64,000 nt of DNA, from the NCBI GenBank assembly GCA_963826795.1, contig CAWGYT010000019.1, positions 62,001 through 126,000 on the forward strand, read 5' to 3'. The translations under genes and the position numbers were made by a program. Numbering within the stretch: the first letter of the stretch is position 1; every line of letters starts with the position of its first letter. Shown here one piece after another: positions 28,399 to 37,811 of this stretch. Below the pieces are notes generated by a model that was not told the origin of the DNA, searched no databases, and saw only the letters and a list, made by a program, of their open reading frames with translations. This DNA comes from CAWGYT01 sp963826795. Lineage in GTDB: Bacteria; Planctomycetota; Planctomycetia; Pirellulales; Pirellulaceae.

Positions 28399-29184
28399 TC
28401 AGCCGCGACCGATGTAGGGCATGGTGGTGGCCATGACGGTCATGAACTGCACGTTGGCGTCCAGCGGCAAACTGACCATGTAGGCGATCGCTCGGCCCAC
28501 GTGCTGAACGTCGAAGAGAGGCTCGACAAGAGATGACCCGTTGGCCTGCAGAGCCCCGGAACCGAGCGTGACGGCGGCAAGCTCGGTTTGCGTGTTGCCG
28601 ATGTCGATTTGCCCGCACGCGATCTGGTACTTGCGTCCTTCCAGCGAGGTCGATTTCGTGAGTCCGGTGACCGCGTGCTTCGTCGCTGTGTAGGCCGCCG
28701 CCAAGGGTCGTGGCACGTGCGCGGAGATCGAGCCGTTGTTGATGATTCGGCCGCCTCGGGGAGTTTGCTCTTTCATTACCCGAAATGCGGCCTGCGTGCA
28801 CAGGAACACGCCGGTCAGATTGACATCCACTACCGCTTGCCATTGGTCCAGCGACAGATCTTCCAGGGGCGTCGCGGGGACATTCATCCCGGCATTGTTG
28901 AACAGCACATCCAGCCGCCCGTGGACCCGCCCGACTTCCGCGAAAAGCGAGTTCACCTCGGCCGCCTGAGTCACGTTGGCCTGAATCGACAGAATCGGTG
29001 GACCGCCGGCATCGGCCTGACTCGCGGTTTCCTCGAGTTGGGCCTTACGGCGTCCGGCGATCACAACCCGATGCCCGTCACGCGCCAGCGCCAGCGCCGC
29101 GGCACGACCGATCCCCGATCCGCCACCCGTAATCAGACAAACCAACCCGTCGCGTTTTGATGCTGACACGCTCTTGTCGCTCAC
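28399..29184 (-). CDS. Short-chain dehydrogenase/reductase (SDR)
   Basis: About 261 residues from a GTG at 29184; the frame is open further upstream, but that part is repeat-derived sequence and no better start was found, so the N-terminus is uncertain. Classical SDR motifs: TGGGSGIG for NAD(P) binding, NNAG (strand beta-4), NNGSISAH with catalytic Ser, and YTATK with catalytic Tyr and Lys. AGRRK after beta-2 hints at NADP(H) preference. The C-terminus is shorter and less conserved than usual. It would reduce or oxidise a carbonyl/alcohol in the cytosol; the substrate is unknown. It lies 100 bp downstream of a DUF1501 gene on the same strand. Confidence 0.88.
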   Translation of the reverse strand: MSDKSVSASKRDGLVCLITGGGSGIGRAAALALARDGHRVVIAGRRKAQLEETASQADAGGPPILSIQANVTQAAEVNSLFAEVGRVHGRLDVLFNNAGMNVPATPLEDLSLDQWQAVVDVNLTGVFLCTQAAFRVMKEQTPRGGRIINNGSISAHVPRPLAAAYTATKHAVTGLTKSTSLEGRKYQIACGQIDIGNTQTELAAVTLGSGALQANGSSLVEPLFDVQHVGRAIAYMVSLPLDANVQFMTVMATTMPYIGRG

Positions 29185-29284
29185 TCGGTACGATTGGGAA
29201 CGATGTCCACCACCGACGAGTCCGTCGCCATGACTCTCGGTGCCCTCGGTGGCTCGGTGGTGACACTCTGTGGCTCTGCGGTGA

Positions 29285-30790
29285 TCACACGGCGGCCGGC
29301 GGCCCAGGATACTGCAAAATTCCGCGCACGACCTGACCATGAACATCGGTCAGGCGGAAATCACGGCCTTGATAGCGATACGTCAGCCGCTCGTGATCGA
29401 AGCCAAGCAGATGCAGCACCGTCGCTTGCAGGTCATGCACATGGACGGCGTCGCTGGCGGGGCGAAAGCCCAATTCGTCGGATTCGCCGTAGATGGTCCC
29501 CGGCCGAATGCCGCCTCCCGCCATCAAAATCGAGTAGCAGTCGGGAAAATGGTCGCGTCCCAAGACATCACCTTTGGCCGTGCGTCCCTCTCGGAACGGT
29601 GTCCGGCCGAACTCGCCACTGAACACGATCAAGGTTTCCTCGAGCAATCCGCGCGCCTTCAGGTCGCGGATCAAGGCAGCGACGGCCTGGTCCACGCCGC
29701 GGCACTTCCGCGTCAATCCGTCGCGGATATCCTCGTTTGGATTCGTCCCATGAAAGTCCCAGCCCCAGTCGAATAGCTGAACGTAGCGGACTCCCTGTTC
29801 CACAAGTCGTCGCGCGAGCAGACAGTTGTTGGCGAAACTCGCCTCGCCCGGCGCCGCGCCATAGGAGCGGAGTGTTGCGGCCGTTTCCTGGCCGATGTCC
29901 ATCACCTCGGGAACCGAAATCTGCATGCGAAACGCGAGCTCGTACTGGGCGATGCGCGTCTGGGTTTCCTCGTGGCCGAAGCGATCGAACTGCAATTGGT
30001 TGAGATCGCCGATCGCGTCCAGACTCAGGCGACGCATCTCCCGGTCGACGCCTGCGGGATTGGTCACAAACAGAACCGGGTCTCCCTGGGAGCGACACTG
30101 GACGCCCTGGAAGACCGAGGGCAGGAATCCGCTGCCCCAGACGCTCTTGCCGGCACTGGGGTTCGTGCCTCCGGAAATGAGCACGACGAAGCCGGGAAGG
30201 TCTGCATTCTCCGTACCGAGGCCATAGGTGGTCCAGGCGCCGAGCGACGGACGTCCGAGGCGCGGCGAGCCGGTGTACAGCAGCAACTGGGCCGGGGCAT
30301 GGTTGAACTGATCGGTGTGCATTGAACGGACGAGACACAGCTCGTCCGCGACCGATGCCAACTGCGGGATCGCGTCCGATAGCCACATTCCACATTGACC
30401 GTGTTGCCGAAAGGTGCGGGGGGTGCCGAGCAACGTCGGCGCCTCGCTGGTGAAGGCAAATCGCTTTCCCTGGAAATACTCCGGCGGACAGACCTGGCCG
30501 TGACGCTTGACGAGTTCCGGTTTGTAATCCAACAAATCCAGGTGAGGCGGCGAACCGGCCATGTGCAGAAAGATCACGTGCTTGGCCTGGGCTGGAAACA
30601 TGGGACTCTGTGCAGCGAGCGGATCGCGTGTACGATCGGCCGCGGCGAGCAGCGGTCCGTCCAGCTGAGCCAGCGCCAGCGCGCCGAGCCCTAAGGGACT
30701 GGCCTGCAGAAAGTGTCGACGGGTGATGGCACGCAGGCGATCTGCCGCTGGCCGGGCCACGGTCCGATTCAATGCTTCGCGAGTATCCAC
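29285..30790 (-). CDS. DUF1501 protein with Tat signal (intact copy)
   Basis: About 501 residues. The GTG at 30790 is chosen since AGGAG lies ~7 bases upstream; a TTG ten codons earlier is less likely. Twin-arginine signal ITRRHFLQASPLGLGALALA, then KHVIFLHMAGSPPHLDLLDYKP, FNHAPAQLLLYTGSPRLGRP, WGWDFHG, FSGEFGRTPFREG, GRDHFPDCYS and LMAGGGIRPGTIYGESDE, the full set of DUF1501 blocks. It shows how the frameshifted copy at 14845-16303 should read. Exported and folded before export. Located 88 bp downstream of its DUF1549/DUF1553 partner, presumably in one transcript. Confidence 0.93.
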   Translation of the reverse strand: MDTREALNRTVARPAADRLRAITRRHFLQASPLGLGALALAQLDGPLLAAADRTRDPLAAQSPMFPAQAKHVIFLHMAGSPPHLDLLDYKPELVKRHGQVCPPEYFQGKRFAFTSEAPTLLGTPRTFRQHGQCGMWLSDAIPQLASVADELCLVRSMHTDQFNHAPAQLLLYTGSPRLGRPSLGAWTTYGLGTENADLPGFVVLISGGTNPSAGKSVWGSGFLPSVFQGVQCRSQGDPVLFVTNPAGVDREMRRLSLDAIGDLNQLQFDRFGHEETQTRIAQYELAFRMQISVPEVMDIGQETAATLRSYGAAPGEASFANNCLLARRLVEQGVRYVQLFDWGWDFHGTNPNEDIRDGLTRKCRGVDQAVAALIRDLKARGLLEETLIVFSGEFGRTPFREGRTAKGDVLGRDHFPDCYSILMAGGGIRPGTIYGESDELGFRPASDAVHVHDLQATVLHLLGFDHERLTYRYQGRDFRLTDVHGQVVRGILQYPGPPAAV

Positions 30791-30878
30791 GGTCACTCTC
30801 CTGCGGGCTTCAATCGGCAAGGCAATTCAGCAAACGGCGCCGGCGACCATCTCGCAGCTGTCATCCAGCGGACGTTGA

Positions 30879-33401
30879 TCATTTCTTGGTGAGTGTTTCA
30901 TCGAGATTCAAGAGCACATTGGCCACGAGGGTCAGGGCCGCCAACTCGGCCGGATCGCAATCCAGTTCACACGGCCCCAAGGGTTCATAAGCCAACTGCC
31001 GCGCGGCATCGGGCGCGGAACGGAATCGCGCCAGGGCGGTGTGATGGAGCTGCCCGAGGCGGTCGAATTCCGCCTCAGTCGGTTCGCGCATGAGGCAAAG
31101 CCGAAAAGCGTGCCGAATCACCGATTCCGGGGCAGCCGTCTCCGAACCGTCTGCGGCTGTCTTGACTTGTGACTCTCGCACCGCGCGGCGGGCCAGGCCC
31201 TGAGCGGCTTCGACAAACACGGGATCGTTGAGCGTGACGAAGGCTTGCAGCGGCGTATTGGTGCGAATTCGCCGAATCGTACAGACCTCGCGACTGGGTG
31301 CGTCAAACGTGGTCATCGACGGGTAGGGCGTGGTGCGGCGCCAGCTGGTGTACAGTCCGCGACGAAAACGATCCTCGCCGTCACTCGGTTGCCAGTCCGT
31401 CGACGCCCCAAACGCCGCTCGCAGCCCCAGGGAAGGGCGGGGCGGCTGAACCGACGGGCCACCCAGCTTGCGACTCAGTAAACCGGCCACGGCGAGTGCC
31501 TGATCGCGCAACATCTCGGCCGACAAGCGATAACTCGGACCCCGCGAAAGCCACCGGTTGCGTGGATCTGCCTGCCGCTTGACGTCTGAATCGACTGACG
31601 ATTGGCGGTACGTGGCCGACGTAACGATCAAACGCAGCAGTTGTTTCACGTCCCAGCCGCCGTTGATCAGTTCCAAGGCCAGATCGTCCAGCAGTTCGGG
31701 ATGCGAAGGCGGTTCGCCCTGCAGGCCAAAGTCCTCGCTCGTCTCCACCAAGCCGATGCCAAACAGGTGTTCCCAGAGCCGATTGACGGTCACGCGTGCG
31801 GTGAGTGGATTCTGCGGGTCGATCAGCCAACGAGCGACGCTCAATCGATCTGCTTTGACGCCAACGGGCAAGCTCGGGAAGGCGGCCGGCACGCCGGGCT
31901 CGACCTGCGGACCCCGCTTCAAAAAATTTCCGCGGATCTGAACGTAGGTCTTGCGCCGTCGATCGGGCGGAAGCTCGCGCAGGATCGGGGTCGTCACGCC
32001 TTGGATGCCACGCCGTTGCTCTTGGATTTTGGCGATTTGCTGGTCGAGATCCTTGCGGCGCGATTCCAGATCGGCGGCGGGAGCTTGCTCGATTTGCTCC
32101 GCCAATGCGCCCCGCTGCGTCTGGAGCTGCGTTTGCTGTTGTTCAAGTTGAGCGAGCTCCTGTCGCTGAGCCGGTGTCAACTCTTCCAGGGTCGGGCTTT
32201 CATCGCCGCGATCCGCGTCCTCGGTGTTGTTGAAGACGGCATAGAACTGAAAATACTCTTCCTGAGTGATCGGATCGTACTTGTGGGAATGGCACTGGGC
32301 ACATCCCATCGTCAATCCCATCCAGATTTGCATCGTGCTGTTGACTCGGTCAACCACCGCCGCGGTGCGGAACTCTTCGTCGTCGGTGCCACCTTCGCTG
32401 TTGGTCATCGTATTGCGATGGAAGGCGGTGGCCAGCAGCTGCTCGGTCGTTGCCTCGGGCAACAAGTCGCCCGCTAACTGTTCAATCGTGAACTGATCGA
32501 ACGGGAGATTCGCGTTCAAAGCCGAGATGACCCAGTCGCGATAGCGATAGATCATGCGGGGCGGATCCTGGGCGTAACCGGCCGAGTCAGCGTAACGAGC
32601 CAAGTCGAGCCAGATGCGGGCCCAACGTTCTCCGAATGCGGGCGAGGCCAGCAGGCGGTCCACCAACCGCTCGTAGGCTACGGGAGTGCGATCCAGCAGG
32701 AAGGCCTCGACCTCGGCAGGGGCTGGCGGCAGGCCCGTGAGATCGAGACTGACGCGGCGGATCAGTGTCGCGCGATCGGCAACGTCGTTCGGACCGAGGG
32801 CATGTTCGTCCAGCTTCGCGAGAACCCATCGGTCGATTCGGTTGACAGGCCACGTGGGCCGTGACAGTTGGCTTGGAAGAGGGGAAGGTCGGGGAGCGGT
32901 AAATGACCAGTGCCGGGTGTAATCCGCTCCGGATTCGATCCAGGTGCGCAGCTTCGCCAAGTCCCTTTCGTCCAGCGCGGCGCCGGCCTCGACCGGTGGC
33001 ATCCGGAAGTCCGGGTCGGTACTGGTGACGCGTTGCCAGAGTTCGCTTTGTTCGAGGTCTCCCGGCACAACCGCCCGGGTGCCGCTGGGCAATTCGCCGG
33101 TCGCACCGTCGGAAACGTCAAGCCGCAGGTCCGCCTCGCGCGAGGCCTCATCGGGTCCGTGACAACGAAAACAACGGCCCGCCATCAGCGGCAGGATGTC
33201 CCGACCGAAATCCACCTCGGCGGCCGAAGCAACGACCGGCAGCCAACCGAACGCGACCGCCAGCACGGCGGCGGAGGCCCCGATGTCAACGAGAATTCGG
33301 AGAACGCACGAGAACGAGGGCTTCGCCGTGAAAGCCATGGAACTCGATTGATTTGCGTGCCGTGCCAAGGTCGCCCCCATGTCAAACCACGTTTTCCTCA
33401 T
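30879..33401 (-). CDS. Planctomycete cytochrome c (PSCyt1) / DUF1549 / DUF1553 protein, second copy
   Basis: About 840 residues; the ATG at 33401 follows GGGGGA. The hydrophobic stretch VDIGASAAVLAVAFGWLPVV acts as signal or anchor. PSCyt1: VDFGRDILPLMAGRCFRCHG with CxxCH. DUF1549: VNRIDRWVLAKLDEHAL, LARYADSAGYAQDPPR, MGCAQCHSHKYDPI with a second CxxCH. A Gln-rich coiled coil (~425-490) precedes DUF1553: LTARVTVNRLWEHLFG, SEDFGLQGEPPSHPELL and TNTPLQAFVTLNDPVFVEA. Same architecture as the gene at 16327-18750 but clearly diverged, so not a recent duplicate. Operon with the DUF1501 gene downstream. Confidence 0.93.
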   Translation of the reverse strand: MRKTWFDMGATLARHANQSSSMAFTAKPSFSCVLRILVDIGASAAVLAVAFGWLPVVASAAEVDFGRDILPLMAGRCFRCHGPDEASREADLRLDVSDGATGELPSGTRAVVPGDLEQSELWQRVTSTDPDFRMPPVEAGAALDERDLAKLRTWIESGADYTRHWSFTAPRPSPLPSQLSRPTWPVNRIDRWVLAKLDEHALGPNDVADRATLIRRVSLDLTGLPPAPAEVEAFLLDRTPVAYERLVDRLLASPAFGERWARIWLDLARYADSAGYAQDPPRMIYRYRDWVISALNANLPFDQFTIEQLAGDLLPEATTEQLLATAFHRNTMTNSEGGTDDEEFRTAAVVDRVNSTMQIWMGLTMGCAQCHSHKYDPITQEEYFQFYAVFNNTEDADRGDESPTLEELTPAQRQELAQLEQQQTQLQTQRGALAEQIEQAPAADLESRRKDLDQQIAKIQEQRRGIQGVTTPILRELPPDRRRKTYVQIRGNFLKRGPQVEPGVPAAFPSLPVGVKADRLSVARWLIDPQNPLTARVTVNRLWEHLFGIGLVETSEDFGLQGEPPSHPELLDDLALELINGGWDVKQLLRLIVTSATYRQSSVDSDVKRQADPRNRWLSRGPSYRLSAEMLRDQALAVAGLLSRKLGGPSVQPPRPSLGLRAAFGASTDWQPSDGEDRFRRGLYTSWRRTTPYPSMTTFDAPSREVCTIRRIRTNTPLQAFVTLNDPVFVEAAQGLARRAVRESQVKTAADGSETAAPESVIRHAFRLCLMREPTEAEFDRLGQLHHTALARFRSAPDAARQLAYEPLGPCELDCDPAELAALTLVANVLLNLDETLTKK

Positions 33402-33623
33402 GGTCCCCCATCATAACACAGCGTCGACCGGGAGGGCGAGGTGTGAACCGGAGACGCGCTTCCTCCCGCGAACCAAGGTTGCGGGCTCGGCGAGGAAGAA
33501 CGATGATATCGGCCAGCTGCCGGTGAGTATTTCGTAAGTGAAACGCCGAGGCGCAGGCTGTCTCAACCCTGCAGGTGACACGTCATCTATTTCGCTTTTC
33601 TTCGATCCGAAGGACAATTCGCC

Positions 33624-35777
33624 ATGACGATGGTTCGTTGCGGTGTCGTTTTGATGTGGATTGGTTACATCGCCCAGGCTGCCCCGCCGGAGACCCGCAA
33701 ATCCCCGGTGGTCGATACCTATCACGCCACCACCGTACGCGATGACTATCGCTGGCTCGAGGATGCGAGCTCGGCGGCGGTGCAGAAATGGAGTGACGCT
33801 CAGAATGCGTATGCCCGCGCGTTCCTCGACCGGTTGCCGCAGGCGGATGCGATTCGTCGCGAAGTGACTTCGATTCTCTCGAACCAATCGATTCGCTACT
33901 TCAACGTGTCGGTGGCGGCGGGACGCGTCTTCTGCGAACGGCTGGAGCCGCCACAACAACAGCCCGTGATCGTGGTGCTTGACGATCTGGCCGCGGCCGA
34001 TTCGGCACGCGTGCTGGTCGATCCCAATCAGCTCGATCCCAGCGGGCTGACGTCCATCGACTGGTATCGCGTGTCACCCGATGGAAAACGCCTCGCCGTG
34101 TCGCTCTCGGTGGGCGGAAGCGAGCTCGGTGACTTGAAGATCGTCGACGTGGAGCAGGGAGCCTGGCTGGACGAGTCGATCGAGAAGGTCAACAGCGGTA
34201 CCGCCGGCGGTAGCCTGGCCTGGACCCCGGATAGCCAGGCGTTCTTTTACACGCGTCACTTGCCGCTGCACCCGCAGCGGCCGGATGATCATCGGGTCTT
34301 TCAACACGTTTACTTTCATCAGTTGGGCACCGACGTCTCGGAAGATCGCTATGAGTTGGGCGAAGGGTTTCCCGAGATTGCGGAAATCCAACTTGCCAGC
34401 GATGTTCGGACGGGACGACTTCTGGCCACCGTTCAAAAGGGAGATGGGGGCCAGTTCGCGCACTACCTTCGCTCGCCTGACGGCACGTGGCGCCAGTTTA
34501 GCCGGTTCGGTGACGGACTGGTGCAGGCCGTCTTCGGTCCGAAAGACCAACTGTATCTGGTTAGTCTGGCGGGCAGTCCCCGTGGCAGGCTGCTCGAGGT
34601 TTCCGCCTCGTCGCTGGACCTGGACGAGGCCCGGGTTGTGATTCCCGAGGGCTCGGACACCATTGTCAGCGGCGGGACGGCGTTTTGGGGCGAGCAGACG
34701 GTGCTCTGTACTTCGGACCGCCTCTACGTGGTGTACCAAACGGGTGGTCCTTCGGAGTTGCGGGCGTTTGACACGCAGGGGCAGCCGCTGGCCCCCATTG
34801 GGCAACTTGACGTGGGGGCGGTGTTCGGCGTGCAACTGCTGAGCAACGGGCAGCTCCTGTTCGGAAATACATCGTACGTGCAGCCGGAATGCTTCTATCG
34901 CTACGATCCGGCCAGCGGGACGACCGTCGCGACGTCACTGCGCAGCAATTCGTCCGTGTCCTTCGACGACATCACCGCTCGCCGCCTGTTCGCTCGCTCG
35001 CCCGACGGAACCCGAGTGCCGATGACCGTGATGCTGCGCAAAGACCTCGAGCTGAACGGAGACAATCCGTGCATTCTCTATGGCTATGGCGGCTATGGCA
35101 TCAGCATGGAACCGAGTTTTCGTCCCCTGAATCATGTCTTGTTGCGTCGGGGCGTGATCTACGTCGTGGCGAATCTTCGCGGTGGGGGCGAGTTCGGCGA
35201 ACAGTGGCACCGCGACGGGGCGTTGACGAAGAAACAGAACGTGTTTGATGATTTCGCCGCCTGCCTGCGTGAATTGATCGACCAGCGGTTCACGTCGCCG
35301 TCCCGTCTGGCGATCATGGGAGGCAGCAACGGTGGCCTCCTGATGGGCGCGACGTTGACGCAGCATCCGGAGTTGGTCCGTGCGGTGGTCTCGCTGGTCG
35401 GCATCTACGACATGCTGCGGGTGGAGCTTTCTCCCAACGGCGCCTTCAACGTCACGGAATTTGGGACGGTCAAGGACGCGGACCAATTCCGAGCTTTATT
35501 GGCCTACTCGCCACTGCATCAGGTGGTTGATGGCGTCGATTATCCAGCCACGCTTTTTCTGACGGGACGCAATGATCCTCGCGTCGATCCAATGCAGTCG
35601 CGCAAGATGACGGCCCGTTTGCAGGCGGCCACCGGAGACAAGGGGTTGATTCTCTTGCGGACCAGTGCCAATGCAGGTCACGGGAGTGGCAACTCGGTGA
35701 GCGAACAGATCGAACAGACGGTCGACATCTTCGCGTTCTTGTGCGAGCTGCTGCGCGTCCCCATCGAGGAACGCTAA
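33624..35777 (+). CDS. Secreted prolyl oligopeptidase (S9A family)
   Basis: About 717 residues, the usual length for the family. Short hydrophobic N-terminus (VVLMWIGYIAQA) suggests export. The N-terminal segment DDYRWLEDASSAAVQKWSDAQN is typical of S9A; residues ~80-430 form the propeller; the C-terminal alpha/beta hydrolase has Ser 568 in GGSNGG, an Asp at ~651 in GRNDPRVDP and His 686 in NAGHGSG. CILYGYGGYG and ANLRGGGEFGEQWH are further S9A blocks. It cleaves short peptides after proline. Transcribed divergently from the DUF1553 gene and probably monocistronic; the 222-bp gap upstream shows no clear promoter to me. Confidence 0.94.
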   Translation: MTMVRCGVVLMWIGYIAQAAPPETRKSPVVDTYHATTVRDDYRWLEDASSAAVQKWSDAQNAYARAFLDRLPQADAIRREVTSILSNQSIRYFNVSVAAGRVFCERLEPPQQQPVIVVLDDLAAADSARVLVDPNQLDPSGLTSIDWYRVSPDGKRLAVSLSVGGSELGDLKIVDVEQGAWLDESIEKVNSGTAGGSLAWTPDSQAFFYTRHLPLHPQRPDDHRVFQHVYFHQLGTDVSEDRYELGEGFPEIAEIQLASDVRTGRLLATVQKGDGGQFAHYLRSPDGTWRQFSRFGDGLVQAVFGPKDQLYLVSLAGSPRGRLLEVSASSLDLDEARVVIPEGSDTIVSGGTAFWGEQTVLCTSDRLYVVYQTGGPSELRAFDTQGQPLAPIGQLDVGAVFGVQLLSNGQLLFGNTSYVQPECFYRYDPASGTTVATSLRSNSSVSFDDITARRLFARSPDGTRVPMTVMLRKDLELNGDNPCILYGYGGYGISMEPSFRPLNHVLLRRGVIYVVANLRGGGEFGEQWHRDGALTKKQNVFDDFAACLRELIDQRFTSPSRLAIMGGSNGGLLMGATLTQHPELVRAVVSLVGIYDMLRVELSPNGAFNVTEFGTVKDADQFRALLAYSPLHQVVDGVDYPATLFLTGRNDPRVDPMQSRKMTARLQAATGDKGLILLRTSANAGHGSGNSVSEQIEQTVDIFAFLCELLRVPIEER

Positions 35778-35831
35778 GAGCGGATTGAACTCGCAGCTCC
35801 CCAGCCAAACGGTTGGCGCGGGCGGTCCGAG

Positions 35832-36647
35832 CTACGGAAGTTCGGTGGTCGAGCGGATGGGTTTGCCGCGCCGGATGAGTCCGGTGGTGAGCAGAACCAG
35901 GACCGCATATTGTGCGCTGAGCAGCGCATAATCGATGCGTGATTCGAGCGTGAGATGCTCGAATCGCCGCAGGTCTTGAGTCGGAACAGGGGTTTGCCGC
36001 TTCGCCGGCAGGCGGGAATCGGCAATCCAGTGGTAGCCGACTCGGTGCTGTTGCAGAACCGACTGCTGTCGCGGGCCTCCGACGATGCGAACCTCTCGCA
36101 CCTGACGCTGGACCCATGGAGGGATGGTCAACATCACGAGCAGGACCAGGCATCCCAGGCAGCAGGTAACGACCACACATCGCAGGGGCCTCCCACGGCC
36201 TCGGCCCGACTCACGTTGACCCGGTTCGCATCGGACCCCGTCGTGCGTCGTGCTTGTGGCCGCCGGACGCCAAATTGGGATCGATTGGTCGAGAGCCGTT
36301 GATGGATTGTCGAGGGTGACGACACTCAGGTCGGATAGCTGCCCGACGGTGCGTAAGATCCAGCGGTCGAGGAAATCCGCCCGACGTTGGGGGTGATTTG
36401 CCAAATGTTGTCGTAGCCAAGGGAGGTCGGTCAGGATTCGAGCCAGCAACTGCTCGCGCACCTGTGGTTCGGCCTCAAGGCGGTGCGTGAGGCACCCCAC
36501 CAGATGTGACTCAAGGGCCATTCGTTCCGTCGGCGGTAACGCGACGTCAAGCGACCGTGGGGTGATCCGGCCGCGGGGGGCGCACAGTGCGATCAGCAGA
36601 TAGGCACTGATCAGCGCGAGGCAGAAAGTGGCGTAGGCGTAATTCAA
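35832..36647 (-). CDS. Unrecognised membrane protein, divergent from imuA
   Basis: About 271 residues from a TTG at 36647; the frame continues to 36929 but that would run through the divergent promoter and into imuA. Three hydrophobic segments are visible: YAYATFCLALISAYLLIALC at the N-terminus, VVVTCCLGCLVLLVMLTIPPW near residue 165 and LLSAQYAVLVLLTTGLI near the C-terminus. The loop between helices 1 and 2 is charged. I do not recognise the family. A TATAAT at 36675-36670 would place transcription just before this TTG, supporting the short start, and a TGTACAGT box lies at its -35 position. This suggests control together with the imu cassette, possibly a damage-inducible membrane protein. 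Confidence 0.5.
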   Translation of the reverse strand: MNYAYATFCLALISAYLLIALCAPRGRITPRSLDVALPPTERMALESHLVGCLTHRLEAEPQVREQLLARILTDLPWLRQHLANHPQRRADFLDRWILRTVGQLSDLSVVTLDNPSTALDQSIPIWRPAATSTTHDGVRCEPGQRESGRGRGRPLRCVVVTCCLGCLVLLVMLTIPPWVQRQVREVRIVGGPRQQSVLQQHRVGYHWIADSRLPAKRQTPVPTQDLRRFEHLTLESRIDYALLSAQYAVLVLLTTGLIRRGKPIRSTTELP

Positions 36648-36669
36648 ATTCGTGCGTCTTTCGCTGAAG

Positions 36670-36702
36670 ATTATATCGCGCGACGCCGTCGACCTGTACA
36701 GT
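36670..36702 (-). promoter_or_regulatory. Putative promoter and TGTACAGT box for the divergent membrane gene
   Basis: On the minus strand a perfect TATAAT occupies 36675-36670, and the region where a -35 would lie is covered by ACTGTACA (36702-36695, TGTACAGT on the plus strand). The same 8-mer recurs at 36787-36794 on the imuA promoter. A repressor bound here would block polymerase. LexA is the obvious candidate because of the imu genes, but the planctomycete LexA motif is not known to me. Confidence 0.4.
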
Positions 36703-36765
36703 CGAACACGAGGTTGCCCGCCCCATTGCCTCATTATTGCCTCGTTGAAATTTCTGAAGTGTTGC

Positions 36766-36794
36766 TTGACGCTGATACGATACATTTGTACAGT
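36766..36794 (+). promoter_or_regulatory. Putative imuA promoter with overlapping TGTACAGT operator
   Basis: TTGACG (36766-36771) and TACAGT (36789-36794) are spaced by 17 bp, giving a fair sigma70-type promoter about 85 bases before the imuA ATG. The -10 is embedded in TTGTACAGT, and the 8-mer TGTACAGT is repeated 92 bp upstream at the divergent promoter. Overlap of a repeated near-palindrome with both promoters is what an SOS-type operator would look like. Confidence 0.45.
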
Positions 36795-36885
36795 ACTGCC
36801 GAGCGGACGCCGAGCTTGGCGATCACGATGCACCAGGCGGGCCGTTTCAGCTTCAGACCCCGTCCGCTCGATCGGAGAACCAGGC

Positions 36886-37811
36886 ATGAATCTCCCGCCG
36901 TTTTCGTCGCAGGAGGTGCGTTCCGTCACCGAGCGGAACCGTCGCCAGGTGGTTGCCGAGTTGCGTCAGCAGTTGGCCCGTGGCGAACTTGCGTCAACCG
37001 AGTTCGACGAGAAGGCATCCTGGGTTTCCAGCGGCTGCCAGGCACTGGACGCCTTGTTGTCAGGGCAAGGTTTTCGCCGAGGAACGATCAGTGAATGGTT
37101 CGTCGAGGAAAGTGATTCTGGAGGTGGAGGTGGAGGTGCAGGTGCAGGGGAAAAACGTGCAGGGGAAAAACGTGCAGGGGAAAGTGGCGGTGGGGCAGGA
37201 ACGGTGGCGCTGTTGCTCGCCCGCCAGGCATGCGTCGAGGGCGGCGTGATGGTGATCGTCGACGGGGAGGGTTGGTTTTATCCTCCTGCGGCGGCGGCTT
37301 GGGGAATTGATTTGCAGCGGCTGGTGATCATTCGCCCTTTGCGGACGGCGGAGATGATGTGGGCCTTGGAGCAGGCGTTGCGAAGTCCGGCGGTCAAGGC
37401 GGTTTGGAGCTGGCTGGGCGAGGTCAATGATCGTTGGTTTCGTCGGTTTCAGTTGGCGGCCGAAAGCAGCGGTTGTCTGGGTTTTTTCTTGCGTTCACGC
37501 CAGTTTCGCGGGCGTCCAAGCTGGTCAGATTCTCAATGGCTGGTGACGGCATCTCCTCAGGGGACGGCGACTTCCTCAGGGGACGGGCACCGCGCATTCC
37601 CCGGCAAGCTGGGGCGGTCGACGTGCCGCGACGAAGCGTGGAGGTGGAGTTGATTCGTTGTCGAGGTCAGGGACGTTGGGGGCGTGTCCTTTTGGAGTTG
37701 GATGAGCGAGCCGGGAAACTGACGACGCTCGCCGCGATTCATCATGAAGCGTCTGCTGTGCATCTGGTTTCCGAACTGGCCGATTCAACGAATCGTGGTC
37801 GCACGTCCTGA
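36886..37811 (+). CDS. imuA: ImuA, RecA/SulA-like mutasome component (frameshifted)
   Basis: The ATG at 36886 has GGAG 8 bases upstream. The first frame gives 255 residues: LGELAST-like basic N-terminus, SSGCQALDALLSGQGFRRG, TVALLLARQACVEGG, VIVDGEGWFYPPAAAAWGID and VVWSWLGEVNDRWFRRFQLA-type blocks, characteristic of ImuA. Between ~37555 and 37635 one base is missing; the -1 frame continues with RRSVEVELIRCRGQGRWGRV and ends HLVSELADSTNRGRTS, the expected ImuA C-terminus, at 37811. The Walker A region is replaced by a Gly-rich linker and an AGEKR repeat. ImuA bridges RecA and ImuB in translesion mutagenesis. It overlaps imuB by 68 bases. The indel may be an assembly error or real decay. Confidence 0.82.
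37120..37185 (+). repeat. Short tandem repeats inside imuA
   Basis: A hexamer-type run GGAGGT/GGAGGTGCA is followed by nearly three copies of the 15-mer GTGCAGGGGAAAAAC, coding GGGGGG then AGEKRAGEKRAGE. It lies where the nucleotide-binding loop would be in RecA-like proteins. Length variation would keep frame. Confidence 0.75.

Noticed and set aside
33411..33959. 182-codon minus-strand ORF
   Set aside because: Overlaps the start of the prolyl oligopeptidase and its upstream region; no supporting features.
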